Assembly: GCA_022071955.1 (NCBI GenBank)
Contig: JAJVIM010000038.1
Coordinates: 1 to 47,515, forward strand
From: Anaerolineae bacterium
GTDB lineage: Bacteria > Chloroflexota > Anaerolineae > 4572-78 > J111
Length of the DNA stretch: 47,515 bases
Reading direction: 5' to 3'
Shown: positions 1-9,247 of the stretch, one piece after another
Layout of the letters: every line of letters begins with the position of its first letter
Position numbering within the stretch: the stretch's first letter is position 1
Program-made: the position numbers and the translations under genes
Notes under the pieces: generated by a model
Seen by the model: the letters and a program-made list of their open reading frames with translations, nothing else
The model's database searches: none
Told to the model about the DNA's origin: nothing

Positions 1-103
1 CATTCCGGCGTCCCTGCCCACTTACACCGTAGGGGTAGGGTACCGTTATCCCCGTTGGGGATCAAGTTGTTCGATCCGCTGAACGCGGGTCGCCTTCCTT
101 TTT

Positions 104-272
104 CATATTAACAACAAGCCGTTTGCAGCGGACGGCCCAAGCACGGTTTTTATTGAGTGTGGGTCAAAGTGGAGTTGGTTTTGCTGGTGAGCCGGGTGTA
201 AAATCGGTGAAATTTCGCCGGTGAAGTGGTGTCGGAGTGAAGTTGTCTTTTGGCCGGGTAGCCATCGAGCCG
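104..272 (+). repeat. Partial long-type attC in inverted orientation
   Basis: The segment is the reverse complement of the long attC-like repeats found elsewhere in the array (for example 2607-2794). It starts near the GCCGTTTGCAGCGGAC arm and runs to GCCATCGAGCCG, where it stops before the second arm and outer box would appear. It abuts the short-type attC at 273. Positions 1-103 to its left show nothing I recognise. The orientation is opposite to the other sites, so this is a rearranged remnant. Confidence 0.7.
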
Positions 273-389
273 CCAATAACGCGATTGGCAAGGTGAGCAA
301 CAAAATGTCGAAATCTCACAACCGCCGCAGGCCCAACCAACCCCAACAAAAACCGTGCTTGCCAATTCGCGTTAATTGGCTTGTTAGGT
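273..389 (-). repeat. attC-like site, short type, left outer box missing
   Basis: The arms CCAATAACGCGATTGG and its partner at 361-379 pair imperfectly, with extra bases on the gene-side arm. GTTAGGT at 383-389 is the outer box. The matching RYYYAAC box on the low-coordinate side is absent because the inverted attC fragment begins there. It follows the 3' end of the PIN-like gene on the minus strand. Confidence 0.7.
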
Positions 390-441
390 GGGCCAAACGA
401 CAAGCTTCAGCGAGAGTCCGCGTTAAACGACTTGCTAAAGC

Positions 442-1038
442 CTATTTTGGTAAATTATACGACACCTTATCTTGTTCAACATTAATGTATTTTTTGTTTT
501 TAAGTGTATTGATAAATACGGTCATTTCACTTTCGCTTAGTTTTTCTATAAACAAAGAGTTTATTGTATTGGATAGGGTTGATACTTTTCTTGGTCGGGA
601 CTGACCTCTGCCGGCCAGGTTTTTTATGACCGCCTCAATTTTTTCTTCAATATTCCTGGCGCTTGAAATTCTCAATAATGGAATTTCTGCCAGATTATTA
701 TGCCTGAAAATTCTGATTTTATTTTTTCTCAAGTGCTTGACCAGAGGATCAAAGCCGGTGTCTTTTGAAATAATGTGATAATACCCCTCAGTGTCTTTCG
801 TTGAGAGGCTGCCAAGATAGAAGGCCAGATGAAAATCCAAGGCGTTTTTTCCATTACCTGAGATTTTGATGTACTTTGCATTTTCACCGAAATTCTGCAT
901 TGTTTCAGCAAGATCAAAGGAGATTTTTTCCTGGTTTTCGCCAACAAAAACGTAAATTTTGAAAGGATGCTCTGTAAGAATATTTAGGTTTTTAGGCTGA
1001 ACATTCTCAAGGTCTATGAGTATGTAATTTGTAGGCAC
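442..1038 (-). CDS. PIN-like (NYN/PIN_7-type) nuclease-fold cassette protein
   Basis: This 198-residue protein starts with GTG, preceded by an AAGGAT ribosome site. Its first 120 residues read as a PIN-like nuclease domain: an acidic strand end (LIDLENVQP), a VFVGENQEK segment, NGKNALDFH and a terminal ISKDTGFDPLVKHL motif, which supply the acidic residues expected for metal-dependent RNA cleavage. This matches the PIN-like group related to NYN proteins. The last 65 residues look like a small helical or winged domain. It is the only gene of its cassette (390-1177) and is clearly AT-richer than the cassette DNA around it, which suggests separate origin. Target RNA is unknown, and a toxin or defence role is only a guess. 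Confidence 0.75.
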   Translation of the reverse strand: MPTNYILIDLENVQPKNLNILTEHPFKIYVFVGENQEKISFDLAETMQNFGENAKYIKISGNGKNALDFHLAFYLGSLSTKDTEGYYHIISKDTGFDPLVKHLRKNKIRIFRHNNLAEIPLLRISSARNIEEKIEAVIKNLAGRGQSRPRKVSTLSNTINSLFIEKLSESEMTVFINTLKNKKYINVEQDKVSYNLPK

Positions 1039-1177
1039 TTTTTATCCTTTGTGCTTTAACAGATTTAGCGATGACCATCACCGGCAAAACGTCGTTCCTT
1101 TAGGCTGTGAACCAACACCGCAACTATTATTAAAGCGCCATAAACTCCCAATCTTGTTTGCCCGCAATTTTTTGCCC

Positions 1178-1306
1178 ACCTAACGCCCCCTAATCACGCG
1201 ATTGGCAAAGTGGGCAAGAAATGGCCACAATTTTGCTGCCTCCGCAGGCAACACCCAACCCAACAAAAACCGCGCTTGCCAATTCGCGTGTATTAGGTTG
1301 TTAGGT
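1178..1306 (-). repeat. attC-like site, short type
   Basis: Outer boxes ACCTAAC (1178-1184) and GTTAGGT (1300-1306) flank arms CCTAATCACGCGATTGGC and TTGCCAATTCGCGTGTATTAGG. The arms pair with extra bases on the high-coordinate arm, as expected for a cassette read on the minus strand. Total length is 129 bp. Confidence 0.85.
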
Positions 1307-1906
1307 TGCCCCCCGCCGCCAACTGACGCTGTTTGCCTGTGACAACCACCGCCCCGCAGCGATTTTGCCGGCCGTCCCGCCGGTTCGAGCGGACCACTCC
1401 CGCGCCAACAACCGACCGGCAGTTGCCCCAACCGGCGCGGCGCTTGGCCGTTGGTAATGTTTGCCCCACTTTAACCTCGACCGCAGCACCACACCGCCCC
1501 AACCCACCAGCGCGACCCTTGTTTGACGGCAAGCCTTGCCGATTTTTAACTTTTGTCGCGGGCTTGTGTTAGCGCGCTCAACCAGCGCGACAGTTACCCA
1601 CCGGCAACGATTGCCCAATTCTGAGCCGTTCGCGGCCTTGCACCCACTCACGTGACGCCGAACTGCCGCCAACTGTGGCCGCACTTTGCCCCCGGTCGCG
1701 AGCTTGCGCTGACCCACTCAACCGGCGCGGCTCACGATTGCGCCGGCGCATTCCCGCTTTTAGCTGACTCGACTACCGGCCCAATCACCCGACCCCCGGC
1801 GCAATGGTGGGCCGGTGCAACCCCCCGCCCGATTCAAAACCGGGTTTGCTTTGCGCCATCATTTCGGAAAATGGCCCGACCGTGCCAAACAACCCCAACG
1901 AAGCAA
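1307..1906 (-). other. Gene-less GC-rich cassette body, family 2, copy 1
   Basis: About 600 bp between two attC sites. It aligns with 6052-6678 over most of its length, with substitutions and indels that break every reading frame, so I treat the long frames here as chance products of high GC. It is followed by a short-type attC, as in the other copy. Confidence 0.6.
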
Positions 1907-2094
1907 CCCTAACGCCCCGTGTCAGCGGCGGCTCGATGGCTACCTGGCCAAACGACAACTGCACCCCCGACACTGCTTCACCGGCGAAAGCTGCGCCGAT
2001 TTTACACCCGGCGCGCCAGCCAGACCAACGCCACTTTGACCCAAACTCAACAAAAACCGTGCCTGGGCCGTCCGCTGCAAACGGCTTGTTAGGC
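1907..2094 (-). repeat. attC-like site, long type
   Basis: Outer boxes CCCTAAC (1907-1913) and GTTAGGC (2088-2094). Arms CCGTTTCAGCGG and CCGCTGCAAACGG pair with one extra base on the high-coordinate arm. Unpaired spacers of 3-4 nt lie between outer and inner boxes. Length is 188 bp with a large conserved central part. Confidence 0.85.
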
Positions 2095-2606
2095 AGGACA
2101 GCCAACCCGATTGACCGACCGCCCCCGCCGATAAAATCCGGCCCCGGCGACACTGACCCGACTGCGTGCCTCCGGTTATTTTTTGTTACTTGGCCAACGC
2201 AGTTCTTTCCGGTCGCCGCACCCGCTTGCTCAAACGCGACCCCAGTACCGCCAAACCTGGCTACCCTGACCCGATTCTTCGTGCCCGGTTTTTTTTCGCC
2301 CGGTCAAAAACCAACTTCGACCCCGACGACATTTTTCCCACTCCCGGCTCCGGGCCTGCGGGTTGATGGTTTTGCGCCGCAATCAACCCGGCTGTTCGAG
2401 CGCGTTCCGGCGCGGCGCTTCGGCGGCTGGCCCAGCAATTGGGTTGTACTTCCGTTTCTGCCAGCGAACACCACTGCTGAAAACAGGCGCGGCGCCCGCG
2501 CTGGTAAAGGCGCGGGCAGTGTGCCGCGTCTTTTGCGGCTGACTGCCCGCTTCCCTCGCTTTGCTTTCCGCTACCGTCGAGCCGTTTACCGTCCCAAACG
2601 ACTCCT
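2095..2606 (-). other. Gene-less GC-rich cassette body, family 1, copy 1
   Basis: One of five near-identical bodies (others at 2795, 5401, 9490 and 10207). Reading frames are broken by small indels between copies. A 39-nt hairpin at 2512-2550 (stems GCGGGCAGT and GCCGC, with a 2x2 internal loop) is kept in all five copies. The body is always paired with a long-type attC. Confidence 0.65.
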
Positions 2607-2794
2607 GCCTAACGCCCCGTTTCAGCGGCGGCTCGATGGCTACCCGGCCAAAAGACAATTTCACCCCCGATACTGCTTCACCGGCGAAAGTTCCGCCAAT
2701 TTTACACCCGGCTCGCCAGCAAAACCAACTTCACTTTGACCCAAACTCAATAAAAACCGTGCCTGGGCCGTCCGCTGCAAACGGTTTGTTAGGC
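2607..2794 (-). repeat. attC-like site, long type
   Basis: Outer boxes GCCTAAC (2607-2613) and GTTAGGC (2788-2794) with the CGTTTCAGCGG-type inner arms and one extra G on the high-coordinate arm. Nearly identical to 1907-2094. Confidence 0.85.
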
Positions 2795-3323
2795 AGGACA
2801 GCCAACCCGATTGACCGACCGCCCCCACCGATAAAATCCAGCAAACCCCGGCTCCACTGACCCGACTACTCAACTCCGGTTATTTTTCGCAACGTTGCCA
2901 ACGGCGACTCCGCAGCCAACGTGGTTTTTTCCAAGAAACGCACCCGCTTGCTCAAACGCGACCCCAGTACCGCCAAACCCGACTACACTGACCCGATTCT
3001 TCGTGCCCGGTTTTTTCCCGCCCGGTCAAAAACCAACTTCGGCCCCGACGACATTTTTCCCACACCCGGCTCCGAGTTTGCGGGTGGATGGGTTTTCGCC
3101 GCAATCAACCCGGCTGTTCGAGCGCGTTCCGGCGCGGCGCTTCGGCGGCTGGCCCAGCAATTGGGTTGTACTTCCGTTTCTGCCGGCGAACACCGCTGCT
3201 GAAAACGGGCGCGGCGCCCGCGCCTTTACCAGCGCGGGCAGTGTGCCGCGTCTTTTGCGGCTGACTGCCCGCGCCCAACGATATACGAACCCTCCGAGCC
3301 GTTTACCGCCCCAAACGACTCCT
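2795..3323 (-). other. Gene-less GC-rich cassette body, family 1, copy 2
   Basis: Near-identical to the other family 1 bodies. The conserved 39-nt hairpin is at 3234-3272, with loop GTCTTTT. No credible gene was found on either strand. Confidence 0.65.
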
Positions 3324-3450
3324 GCCTAACGCCCCTAATCACGCGATTGGCAAGGTGGGCATCGCCAAGCTGCAATTTTGTAACCACCACAGGCCCAACA
3401 AACCCAACAAAAACCTTGCTTGCCAATTCGCGTGCATTGGGTTGTTAGCC
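3324..3450 (-). repeat. attC-like site, short type
   Basis: Outer boxes GCCTAAC (3324-3330) and GTTAGCC (3444-3450). The arms around CACGCGATTGGC pair with GCCAATTCGCGTG, with extra bases on the side facing the SGNH gene. It lies 11 bp beyond that gene's stop codon. Confidence 0.85.
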
Positions 3451-3461
3451 GGTTTTTTGCG

Positions 3462-4253
3462 CTACTTCACACTGGCTGCTTTCTCTGACCCAGTTTTTAG
3501 TAGTAGTTCTTCCAATCCTTCATTCAACGCCAGGTAGCCATTTTCATTGAGATGCAACAAATCAAAACTATACTCTGCGCGAATTTGCCCGTTTTGATCG
3601 GCCAATACTGCCGCTGTATCAAATATTACCACAGTTTCACTCTGGAGCGTCTTAATATACTCATTAACCTCAACGATAGCTTTGCCCACTTCATCTGACC
3701 AGAATAAGCGTCGCTCCACGGACAACTCGCCCAACGGAAACACAGTTGTTAATATTACCGTTGTTCCCTGGCTTCCCGCCTTTTCCACAATCTGTTTAAG
3801 ATTAGCTTTACAGGTGTCAATAATTTGATGTTTGAGGTGTGGGTACAATGGGATCGTTTTCAAGTCATTGATACAGGCTTGCACTACCAAAATATCGGGG
3901 TGAAGCGGCACAATATGTTTTTCAAATCGTTCAGCAACCTGAGTGGATGTTTGAGCGCCAATCCCGCGATTCAAAAAGACAAATTGATTCAAATTTTGAG
4001 GTTTCGGCCACTGATAAGCCCGTGAGTCACCGAAAAAGACAACTCTGGTTTTCTGTTGATCAAGTTCGTTTACGGGCGGGTCTGACGGTTCGTAGAAAAT
4101 CAGACCGAGTGGGTCGAGTCTGGTCATATTGAGTTGCAAATAGTATTGATTAGCATAACGATACAACACCAAATTCACAATACCCGAAGTAGTCAAAAGC
4201 AAAGTCAAAATGATTGTGACGGTGAAGAAAATACGTTTTTGGTTCATTTGCAC
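3462..4253 (-). CDS. SGNH/GDSL-family hydrolase, membrane-anchored
   Basis: The protein has about 263 residues (GTG start at 4253, or ATG at 4247). One N-terminal membrane helix (about residues 7-30) is followed by an SGNH-hydrolase domain. Block I reads VFFGDSRAY with the nucleophile Ser, block II carries NRGIGAQTS, block III is ACINDLK, and the C-terminal catalytic block is DLLHLNENGY with Asp and His. Such enzymes remove acyl or acetyl groups from lipids or glycans, and the substrate cannot be read from sequence. The domain should face outside the membrane. It is the only gene of its cassette, and its start lies within 25 bp of the next attC with no clear ribosome site. Confidence 0.8.
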   Translation of the reverse strand: MQMNQKRIFFTVTIILTLLLTTSGIVNLVLYRYANQYYLQLNMTRLDPLGLIFYEPSDPPVNELDQQKTRVVFFGDSRAYQWPKPQNLNQFVFLNRGIGAQTSTQVAERFEKHIVPLHPDILVVQACINDLKTIPLYPHLKHQIIDTCKANLKQIVEKAGSQGTTVILTTVFPLGELSVERRLFWSDEVGKAIVEVNEYIKTLQSETVVIFDTAAVLADQNGQIRAEYSFDLLHLNENGYLALNEGLEELLLKTGSEKAASVK

Positions 4254-4277
4254 TAAATTGCTGTTTGATTTTTAACC

Positions 4278-4464
4278 GGCTAACGCCCCCAATCAGCGGC
4301 TGCTCGTGTAACTAATGCAAAAAAGCGAGACACTACACAAAGCACCCCGCCGATTAAAAACCACCTTTGCCAGCATATTTTACCCTATTTGAATCACCGT
4401 AACGGGCTACACCACTTCGATAAAAACCGGGTTTGGGCAGTCCGCTGCATTGGCATTGTTGGGT
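4278..4464 (-). repeat. attC-like site, long type, diverged
   Basis: Outer boxes GGCTAAC (4278-4284) and GTTGGGT (4458-4464). Inner arms CCAATCAGCGG and CCGCTGCATTGG pair with one extra base. Internal sequence is more diverged than in the other long sites. Confidence 0.8.
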
Positions 4465-4536
4465 GCATCATTGGATGCAATGGATTCCAAATTTGTAAAC
4501 CAAATTTCAATAAAACGTATCAAGGTTTTTACTAAC

Positions 4537-5148
4537 TCAGTTCTTGGGCAAAGTCTCATACCACGGATCAAAAAATTCTCTGATCAAGTAGAAAAGCAGT
4601 GAAATTCTAAAGATTTGAAAATTAATCGTGTGTGCAGTGATATAAATGAATGTAAAACCACTATCTTCTTTTAATGATGGCATTAAGTACAGAATATTTG
4701 CGAGGAAGAATTCTAATGCCAAAGCGATTAGCGCCAATTTGAGAAATTTCTTGTTACTCTTTTCTTTCACATTCTTGATAATGAATGGGTACACCAAATA
4801 GAAGGTGAAGTAACTGAACATAACCATCAATTTGTCCAACAAGTCGATGCTTGGAATATATAAATAAACAGGTACTATCTCAAGAAGCATCACTGTATAC
4901 CACGGGACAGCCATCATCAAAAAATCGATTCTCGATTGTGTCCATCTCAAGCGCGGGAGAGAAATATTAAGTTTTGTTTTCTTTTTAGCAGATGCGTTTT
5001 CGACCGTGACTGATTGTTTATCTTGTCCGTTTCTCTTGAATTTCGCTCTCAAATCAAGATACGCATTGATACCCTGTAAAAGAGTAGAAATCGTAATCAA
5101 TGCTGTAAACAGGAAACTTATTGTCGGAATTAAATGTTCAAAGCCCAT
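4537..5148 (-). CDS. Cassette-encoded small integral membrane protein
   Basis: The protein has about 203 residues (ATG at 5148; a TTG directly before it is an alternative). I see about five hydrophobic segments: near residues 7-27, 79-99, 105-125, 136-158 and 166-190. Between the first two lies a Lys-rich cytoplasmic stretch (FKRNGQDKQ, ASAKKKTKLN). I recognise no family. The coding sequence is AT-rich against the surrounding GC-rich array, and it is the only gene of its cassette (body 4465-5211). A membrane role is all that can be said. Confidence 0.65.
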   Translation of the reverse strand: MGFEHLIPTISFLFTALITISTLLQGINAYLDLRAKFKRNGQDKQSVTVENASAKKKTKLNISLPRLRWTQSRIDFLMMAVPWYTVMLLEIVPVYLYIPSIDLLDKLMVMFSYFTFYLVYPFIIKNVKEKSNKKFLKLALIALALEFFLANILYLMPSLKEDSGFTFIYITAHTINFQIFRISLLFYLIREFFDPWYETLPKN

Positions 5149-5211
5149 CAATCTCTTTAATTAAGCCAAATATTTACATAGAGTGTTGTGCTTTGTAATA
5201 TGTTATCAAGC

Positions 5212-5400
5212 ACCCAACGCCCCGTTTCAGCGGCGGCTCGATGGCTACCCGGCCAAAAGACAACTTCACCCCCGACACCACTTCACCGGCGAAAGCTGCG
5301 CCGATTTTACACCCGGCTCACCAGCCAGACCAACTCCACTTTTGACCCAAACTCAACAAAAACCGTGCCTGGGCCGTCCGCTGCAAACGGCTTGTTAGGC
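5212..5400 (-). repeat. attC-like site, long type
   Basis: Outer boxes ACCCAAC (5212-5218) and GTTAGGC (5394-5400), with CGTTTCAGCGG-type arms and one extra base. Nearly identical to 2607-2794. Confidence 0.85.
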
Positions 5401-5922
5401 AGGACAGCCAACCCGATTGACCGACCGCCCCCGCCGATAAAATCCGGCCCCGGCGACACTGACCCGACTACTCAACTCCGGTTATTTTTCGCAACGTTGC
5501 CAACGGCGACTCCGCGGCCAACGCCGTTTTTTCCGGCCGCCGAACCTGCTTGCTCAAACGCGACCCCAGTACCGCCAAACCCGGCTACCCTGACCCGATT
5601 CTTCGTGCCCGGTTTTTTTACGCCCGGTCAAAAGCTCACTGCGATCCCGACGGCGTTTTTTTACGCCCGGCTTCGGGCTTGCGGGTGGATGGGTTTTCGC
5701 CGCAATCACCCCGGCTGTTCGAGCACGCTCCGGCGCGGCGCTTCGGCGGCTGGCCCAGAATTTGAGCTGGAGTTCCATTCCCGCCAGCGAACACCACTGC
5801 TGAAAACAGGCGCGGCGCTTGCGTCTTTTCAGCGCGGGCAGTGTGCCGCGCTGTTTGCGGCTGACTGCCCGCTCCCAACAAAATACGAATCCTCCGAGCC
5901 GTTTACCGCCTCGCCTACTCCT
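5401..5922 (-). other. Gene-less GC-rich cassette body, family 1, copy 3
   Basis: Near-identical to the other family 1 bodies, with the conserved hairpin at 5834-5872 (loop GCTGTTT, stem unchanged). No credible gene. Confidence 0.65.
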
Positions 5923-6051
5923 GCCTAACGCCCCCTAATCACGCGATTGGCAAAGTGGGCATCGCCAAGCCACAATTTTGCAGCCGCCGCGAGCAACAGC
6001 AAACCCAATAAAAATCTTGCTTGCCAATTCGCGTGTATTAGGTTGTTAGGT
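5923..6051 (-). repeat. attC-like site, short type
   Basis: Outer boxes GCCTAAC (5923-5929) and GTTAGGT (6045-6051), with arms as in the site at 1178-1306. Confidence 0.85.
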
Positions 6052-6678
6052 TGCCCACCGCCGCCAACTGACGCTGTTTGCCTGTGATAACCGCTGCCCC
6101 GCAGCGATTTTGCCTGCCAGCCCGCCAGTTCGAGCGGACCAATCCTGCACCCGCAACCGACCGGCGGTGGTCTCAACGGGCGCGGCGCTTGTTCACTGGC
6201 AACGGTTGCCCCATTTTGACCCCGACCGCAGCACCACACCGCCCCAACCAACCAGCGCGACCCTTGTTTGCCGGCAAAGTTTACCAATTTTTTAACTTTT
6301 GGCGCGGGCTTGCGCCAGCGCACTCAACCAGCGCGACAGTTGCCCGCCGGCAACGATTGCCCGGTTTTGAGCCATTCGCGGCCTTGCACCCGCTCACGTG
6401 ACGCCGAACTGCCGCCAACTGTGGCCGCACTTTGCCCCCGTTCGCGAGCTTGCGCTGACCCACTCAACGAGCGCGGCGCTTGGCCGACCGCGACACCCGG
6501 CGCGGCTCACGATTGCGCCGGCGCATTTCTGATTTTTGCACCCGACTGCCGGCACAATCACCCGACCCCCGGCGCAATGGTGGGCCGGTACAGCCCCCCG
6601 CCCGATTCAAAACCAGGTTTGTTTTGCACCATCATTTCGGCGGATGGCCCAACCGCGTCAAGCCAGCCACCGAAGCAA
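6052..6678 (-). other. Gene-less GC-rich cassette body, family 2, copy 2
   Basis: Paralogue of 1307-1906 (shared start CGCCGCCAACTGACGCTG and many later blocks). Indels between the copies disrupt all frames. No credible gene. Confidence 0.6.
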
Positions 6679-6780
6679 CCCTAACGCCCCCCAATCACGC
6701 GCCCAAAGGTATCGTCGGGGGAGGCCAAGCCTTGCGCATAAAACCGTGCTTAATGGGTCGCGTGAATTGGGTTGTTAGCC
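6679..6780 (-). repeat. attC-like site, shortest
   Basis: Outer boxes CCCTAAC (6679-6685) and GTTAGCC (6774-6780). Arms CCCAATCACGCGCCCA and TGGGTCGCGTGAATTGGG pair with extra bases on the gene side. The TAA stop of the adjoining gene (6775-6777) lies inside the outer box, a compact join typical of cassettes. Confidence 0.85.
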
Positions 6781-8385
6781 GGATTTTTCACCTACCGAAA
6801 TAACGATCAATGTTGCATCATCAGAACTGCCTGACTCAATCAAATATTTTTTGCTTAAGCCAAGTAAGTATTCTGTAACATCACTCAAAGGATAGGTTAA
6901 TAGAGCTTGCTCAACTTCCTTCTCCTCCACACGCGAAAATCCATTGGTACAAAGCAATATACAGTCGCCGGAATACAGAGGGGAATCAATCAGTTGTACC
7001 TGCGTGTCCGGGACTCCTAGAAAATAGTGGATTCTGTGCATTGAACCAGGAAATTTTTTCCCTTCTTGATAATCCTGCTCTGTTATTCCTCCGGTAAGGT
7101 ACAGTATATCAAACATAGAACGAGGTGTAGCGATTTCACTCAATTGTTTGTTACGGAACAAATAAGCAAAGCAATTCCCAATTTGCGCTAAATATAATCT
7201 GTCTTGATAAATCAACGAAGCAACTGTACTTACAATAGTCGAGTGATGAGAGAATTGAGTAATAATTTCTTGGTTGGCTTGTATGAATGCTCGTTCAAGA
7301 ATTGCTGAAGGGTTAGCGTTAGAGTCAGAATATTCGCGATAATAGTTTTCACAAATTGTTTTGGTCGCTAAACGGCTTGCCTGTTGTTCAATTAGTTCTT
7401 TGTCCGCCCCCATCGAACGAGCATCACCAACGACAAAAAGATAACCCGATTGATTATTCCACATCTGCTCGCCGATTGCATAAGAATCAGCGCTGTTTTC
7501 ACATGATGAACCAACTACAGTATTTGCCCAATAACGAATAATCAGTTCAGTTTTTTCAGGCTTGTCAGGTTGGGTTGCAAATGTAGCAGATGATTTTTCC
7601 GGGGTACTGACCACTCCAGACTTATCCAAATAAGTTCTTTTTGTACGATTCTGAATATTTCTAAAGACATTATTCTTTAGCGGTATCTTTCTAAATTCAA
7701 AGGTATGCTTTTCATCATCAAAAATGCCATAAAATGATGTATCAAAGGCAAGATAACGACAATCTGATCCACCCACCCCTCCTGGGTTGATCATCAACCG
7801 CCGTTGGCTTAGAGGGAAAGGTTCCCCATATTTCACTGATGAGTTTTCACCATACGGCACAAGAATTTCACATTCGCCGTTAGATGTAGTCGGTTCTTGA
7901 AAGATGGCAGGGACATTTGTGTGACCGTTAAAACAGTACTTTGACCGGAAGTGCTTAAAATTAGGTTTAGCCACGGCAGGAAAATGCACATCTTCTAAAA
8001 GTGGATGACGCGGGCTGGCGTGAACTAATGTGCTGTCATTTTCTACCAGAATTGTCGGCAAACTATCAAGATAATTGCGCGTCTTTTCAGTTAATACTTC
8101 TCTGGTTAACAAAAGAGCATATTTGCGCCGTTCACTCAAGTCATTCAAATTACGAACGGTTAGCAAATTAGGGTCAGATTTATCTAACGCAATCCAATCG
8201 CCATCTCCGGCCACACATTTGTGATCCAATGTAAGCAATAAATCGACACAATCATTTGGATAAGGACCAAATGCCACTAAATCTCCCAGACACCAAACTT
8301 TATCAAATAAATCTTTGGCATCATTCAAAATTGCTTCAAATGCTTCAAGATTTGCGTAAATATCGGTAATAATCAAGTAACGCAT
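6775..8385 (-). CDS. Degenerate metallophosphoesterase fused to degenerate PP2C domain
   Basis: This 536-residue protein starts at ATG 8385. Residues 1-250 follow the YfcE/calcineurin-like phosphoesterase fold: ITDIYANLEAF, GDLVAFGPYPNDCV, VHASPRHP and FNGHTN. Metal ligands are altered: the usual DxH is DIY, GNHD is GDGD and GHxH is GHTN. Residues about 300-530 follow PP2C Ser/Thr phosphatases (VVGDARSMGADKE, AQIGNCFAYL, LCTNGFSRVEE, SDDATLIVIS). Here the DGMGG signature is lost and the second metal-binding Asp is Asn. Both halves therefore look like non-catalytic or altered phosphatase folds, perhaps a binding or sensing protein. It fills one cassette, and its stop codon lies inside the attC. 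Function is unknown. Confidence 0.75.
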   Translation of the reverse strand: MRYLIITDIYANLEAFEAILNDAKDLFDKVWCLGDLVAFGPYPNDCVDLLLTLDHKCVAGDGDWIALDKSDPNLLTVRNLNDLSERRKYALLLTREVLTEKTRNYLDSLPTILVENDSTLVHASPRHPLLEDVHFPAVAKPNFKHFRSKYCFNGHTNVPAIFQEPTTSNGECEILVPYGENSSVKYGEPFPLSQRRLMINPGGVGGSDCRYLAFDTSFYGIFDDEKHTFEFRKIPLKNNVFRNIQNRTKRTYLDKSGVVSTPEKSSATFATQPDKPEKTELIIRYWANTVVGSSCENSADSYAIGEQMWNNQSGYLFVVGDARSMGADKELIEQQASRLATKTICENYYREYSDSNANPSAILERAFIQANQEIITQFSHHSTIVSTVASLIYQDRLYLAQIGNCFAYLFRNKQLSEIATPRSMFDILYLTGGITEQDYQEGKKFPGSMHRIHYFLGVPDTQVQLIDSPLYSGDCILLCTNGFSRVEEKEVEQALLTYPLSDVTEYLLGLSKKYLIESGSSDDATLIVISVGEKSG

Positions 8386-8431
8386 AAGATGACTTTGTGC
8401 TTGGATTTTATTCTATCTACAAGGCCAATCC

Positions 8432-8619
8432 GGCTAACGCCCCGTTTCAGCGGCGGCGCGATGGCTACCCGGCCAAAAGACAATTTCACATCTGACACCA
8501 CTTCACCGGCGAAAGCTGCGCCGATTTTACACCCGGCTCACCAGCCAGACCCGCCCCAATCAAAACCAAACTCAACAAAAACCTTGCTTGAGCCGTCCGC
8601 TGCAAACGGCTTGTTGGGC
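8432..8619 (-). repeat. attC-like site, long type
   Basis: Outer boxes GGCTAAC (8432-8438) and GTTGGGC (8613-8619), with CGTTTCAGCGG-type arms and one extra base. Confidence 0.85.
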
Positions 8620-9030
8620 TGGCCTGACACTGACAAGCGCGCCCCAGTTGCACCACCAACCCCGCCTGACAGAGGCGTGGTGCCGCCAATTCACCGGCAT
8701 CAATTGCAACACTTGATACCAATCTGGCCGGCAAACCACCGCCCCAACTCAGCGAGGCACGACGCCCTGCCTTTTCATTGATTAACCTTCGCTCCGGCGC
8801 GTGGGGCGCCCAGCGCCTGACGCGCCGACCTCCAACGCTCGCACTCTGTCCGGCTCACAGTTTAACGACCGCGAGTACAAAAATTAGCAGTTGTCTTTTT
8901 ATCACCCGTTTACGCCAACCGGCCAGCAACAATTTCGGCGCGGACAAACCGCTAACCCCCACCAAAAATAAGCGAGCCGTGACGGGGTGAGTCAACCGGC
9001 TCAACCCCGATCAGTTTGCGTGAAGCCAAC

Positions 9031-9122
9031 AAAATTTTGCTCAGACCAAACGAAATTTTGCTCGGAGCAAATAAATTTTTCCTCAGACCAAATAAAAATT
9101 TGCTCAGAGCAAACGAAAATTT
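9031..9122. repeat. 21-bp tandem repeat, about 4.4 units
   Basis: Units begin at 9032, 9053, 9074, 9095 and 9116 with consensus AAATTTTGCTCAGACCAAA plus two variable bases. Each unit contains a partial dyad (GCTCAGAGC). The period of 21 equals seven codons or two helical turns. Confidence 0.8.
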
Positions 9123-9182
9123 CCTTACTGCAAATTGTTTTCTGCTTCCTTACCCTTTTTGATTCGACGCTGCTTAATGCTA

Positions 9183-9247
9183 TTTTGACGACGAGAAAAT
9201 TTTTTTTGACGACGTGATAATTATTTTTGACGACGAGAAAATTTTTC
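9183..9247. repeat. 21-bp tandem repeat, three units
   Basis: TTTTGACGACG(A/T)GA(A/T)AATT occurs with its TGACGACG core at exactly 21-bp steps (G at 9187, 9208 and 9229). The sequence differs from the array at 9031, but the period is the same. Confidence 0.8.

Noticed and set aside
1804..3329. Long plus-strand open frames rich in Pro, Thr and Arg in the GC-rich cassettes (also at 5188-5928 and 9590-10024)
   Set aside because: They run through attC sites, lie antisense to the cassette genes and are broken by indels in sister copies. High GC alone leaves such frames open.
9031..9122. Considered as a CRISPR array
   Set aside because: The units are contiguous 21-bp tandem repeats with no unique spacers, and no cas gene is in the window.
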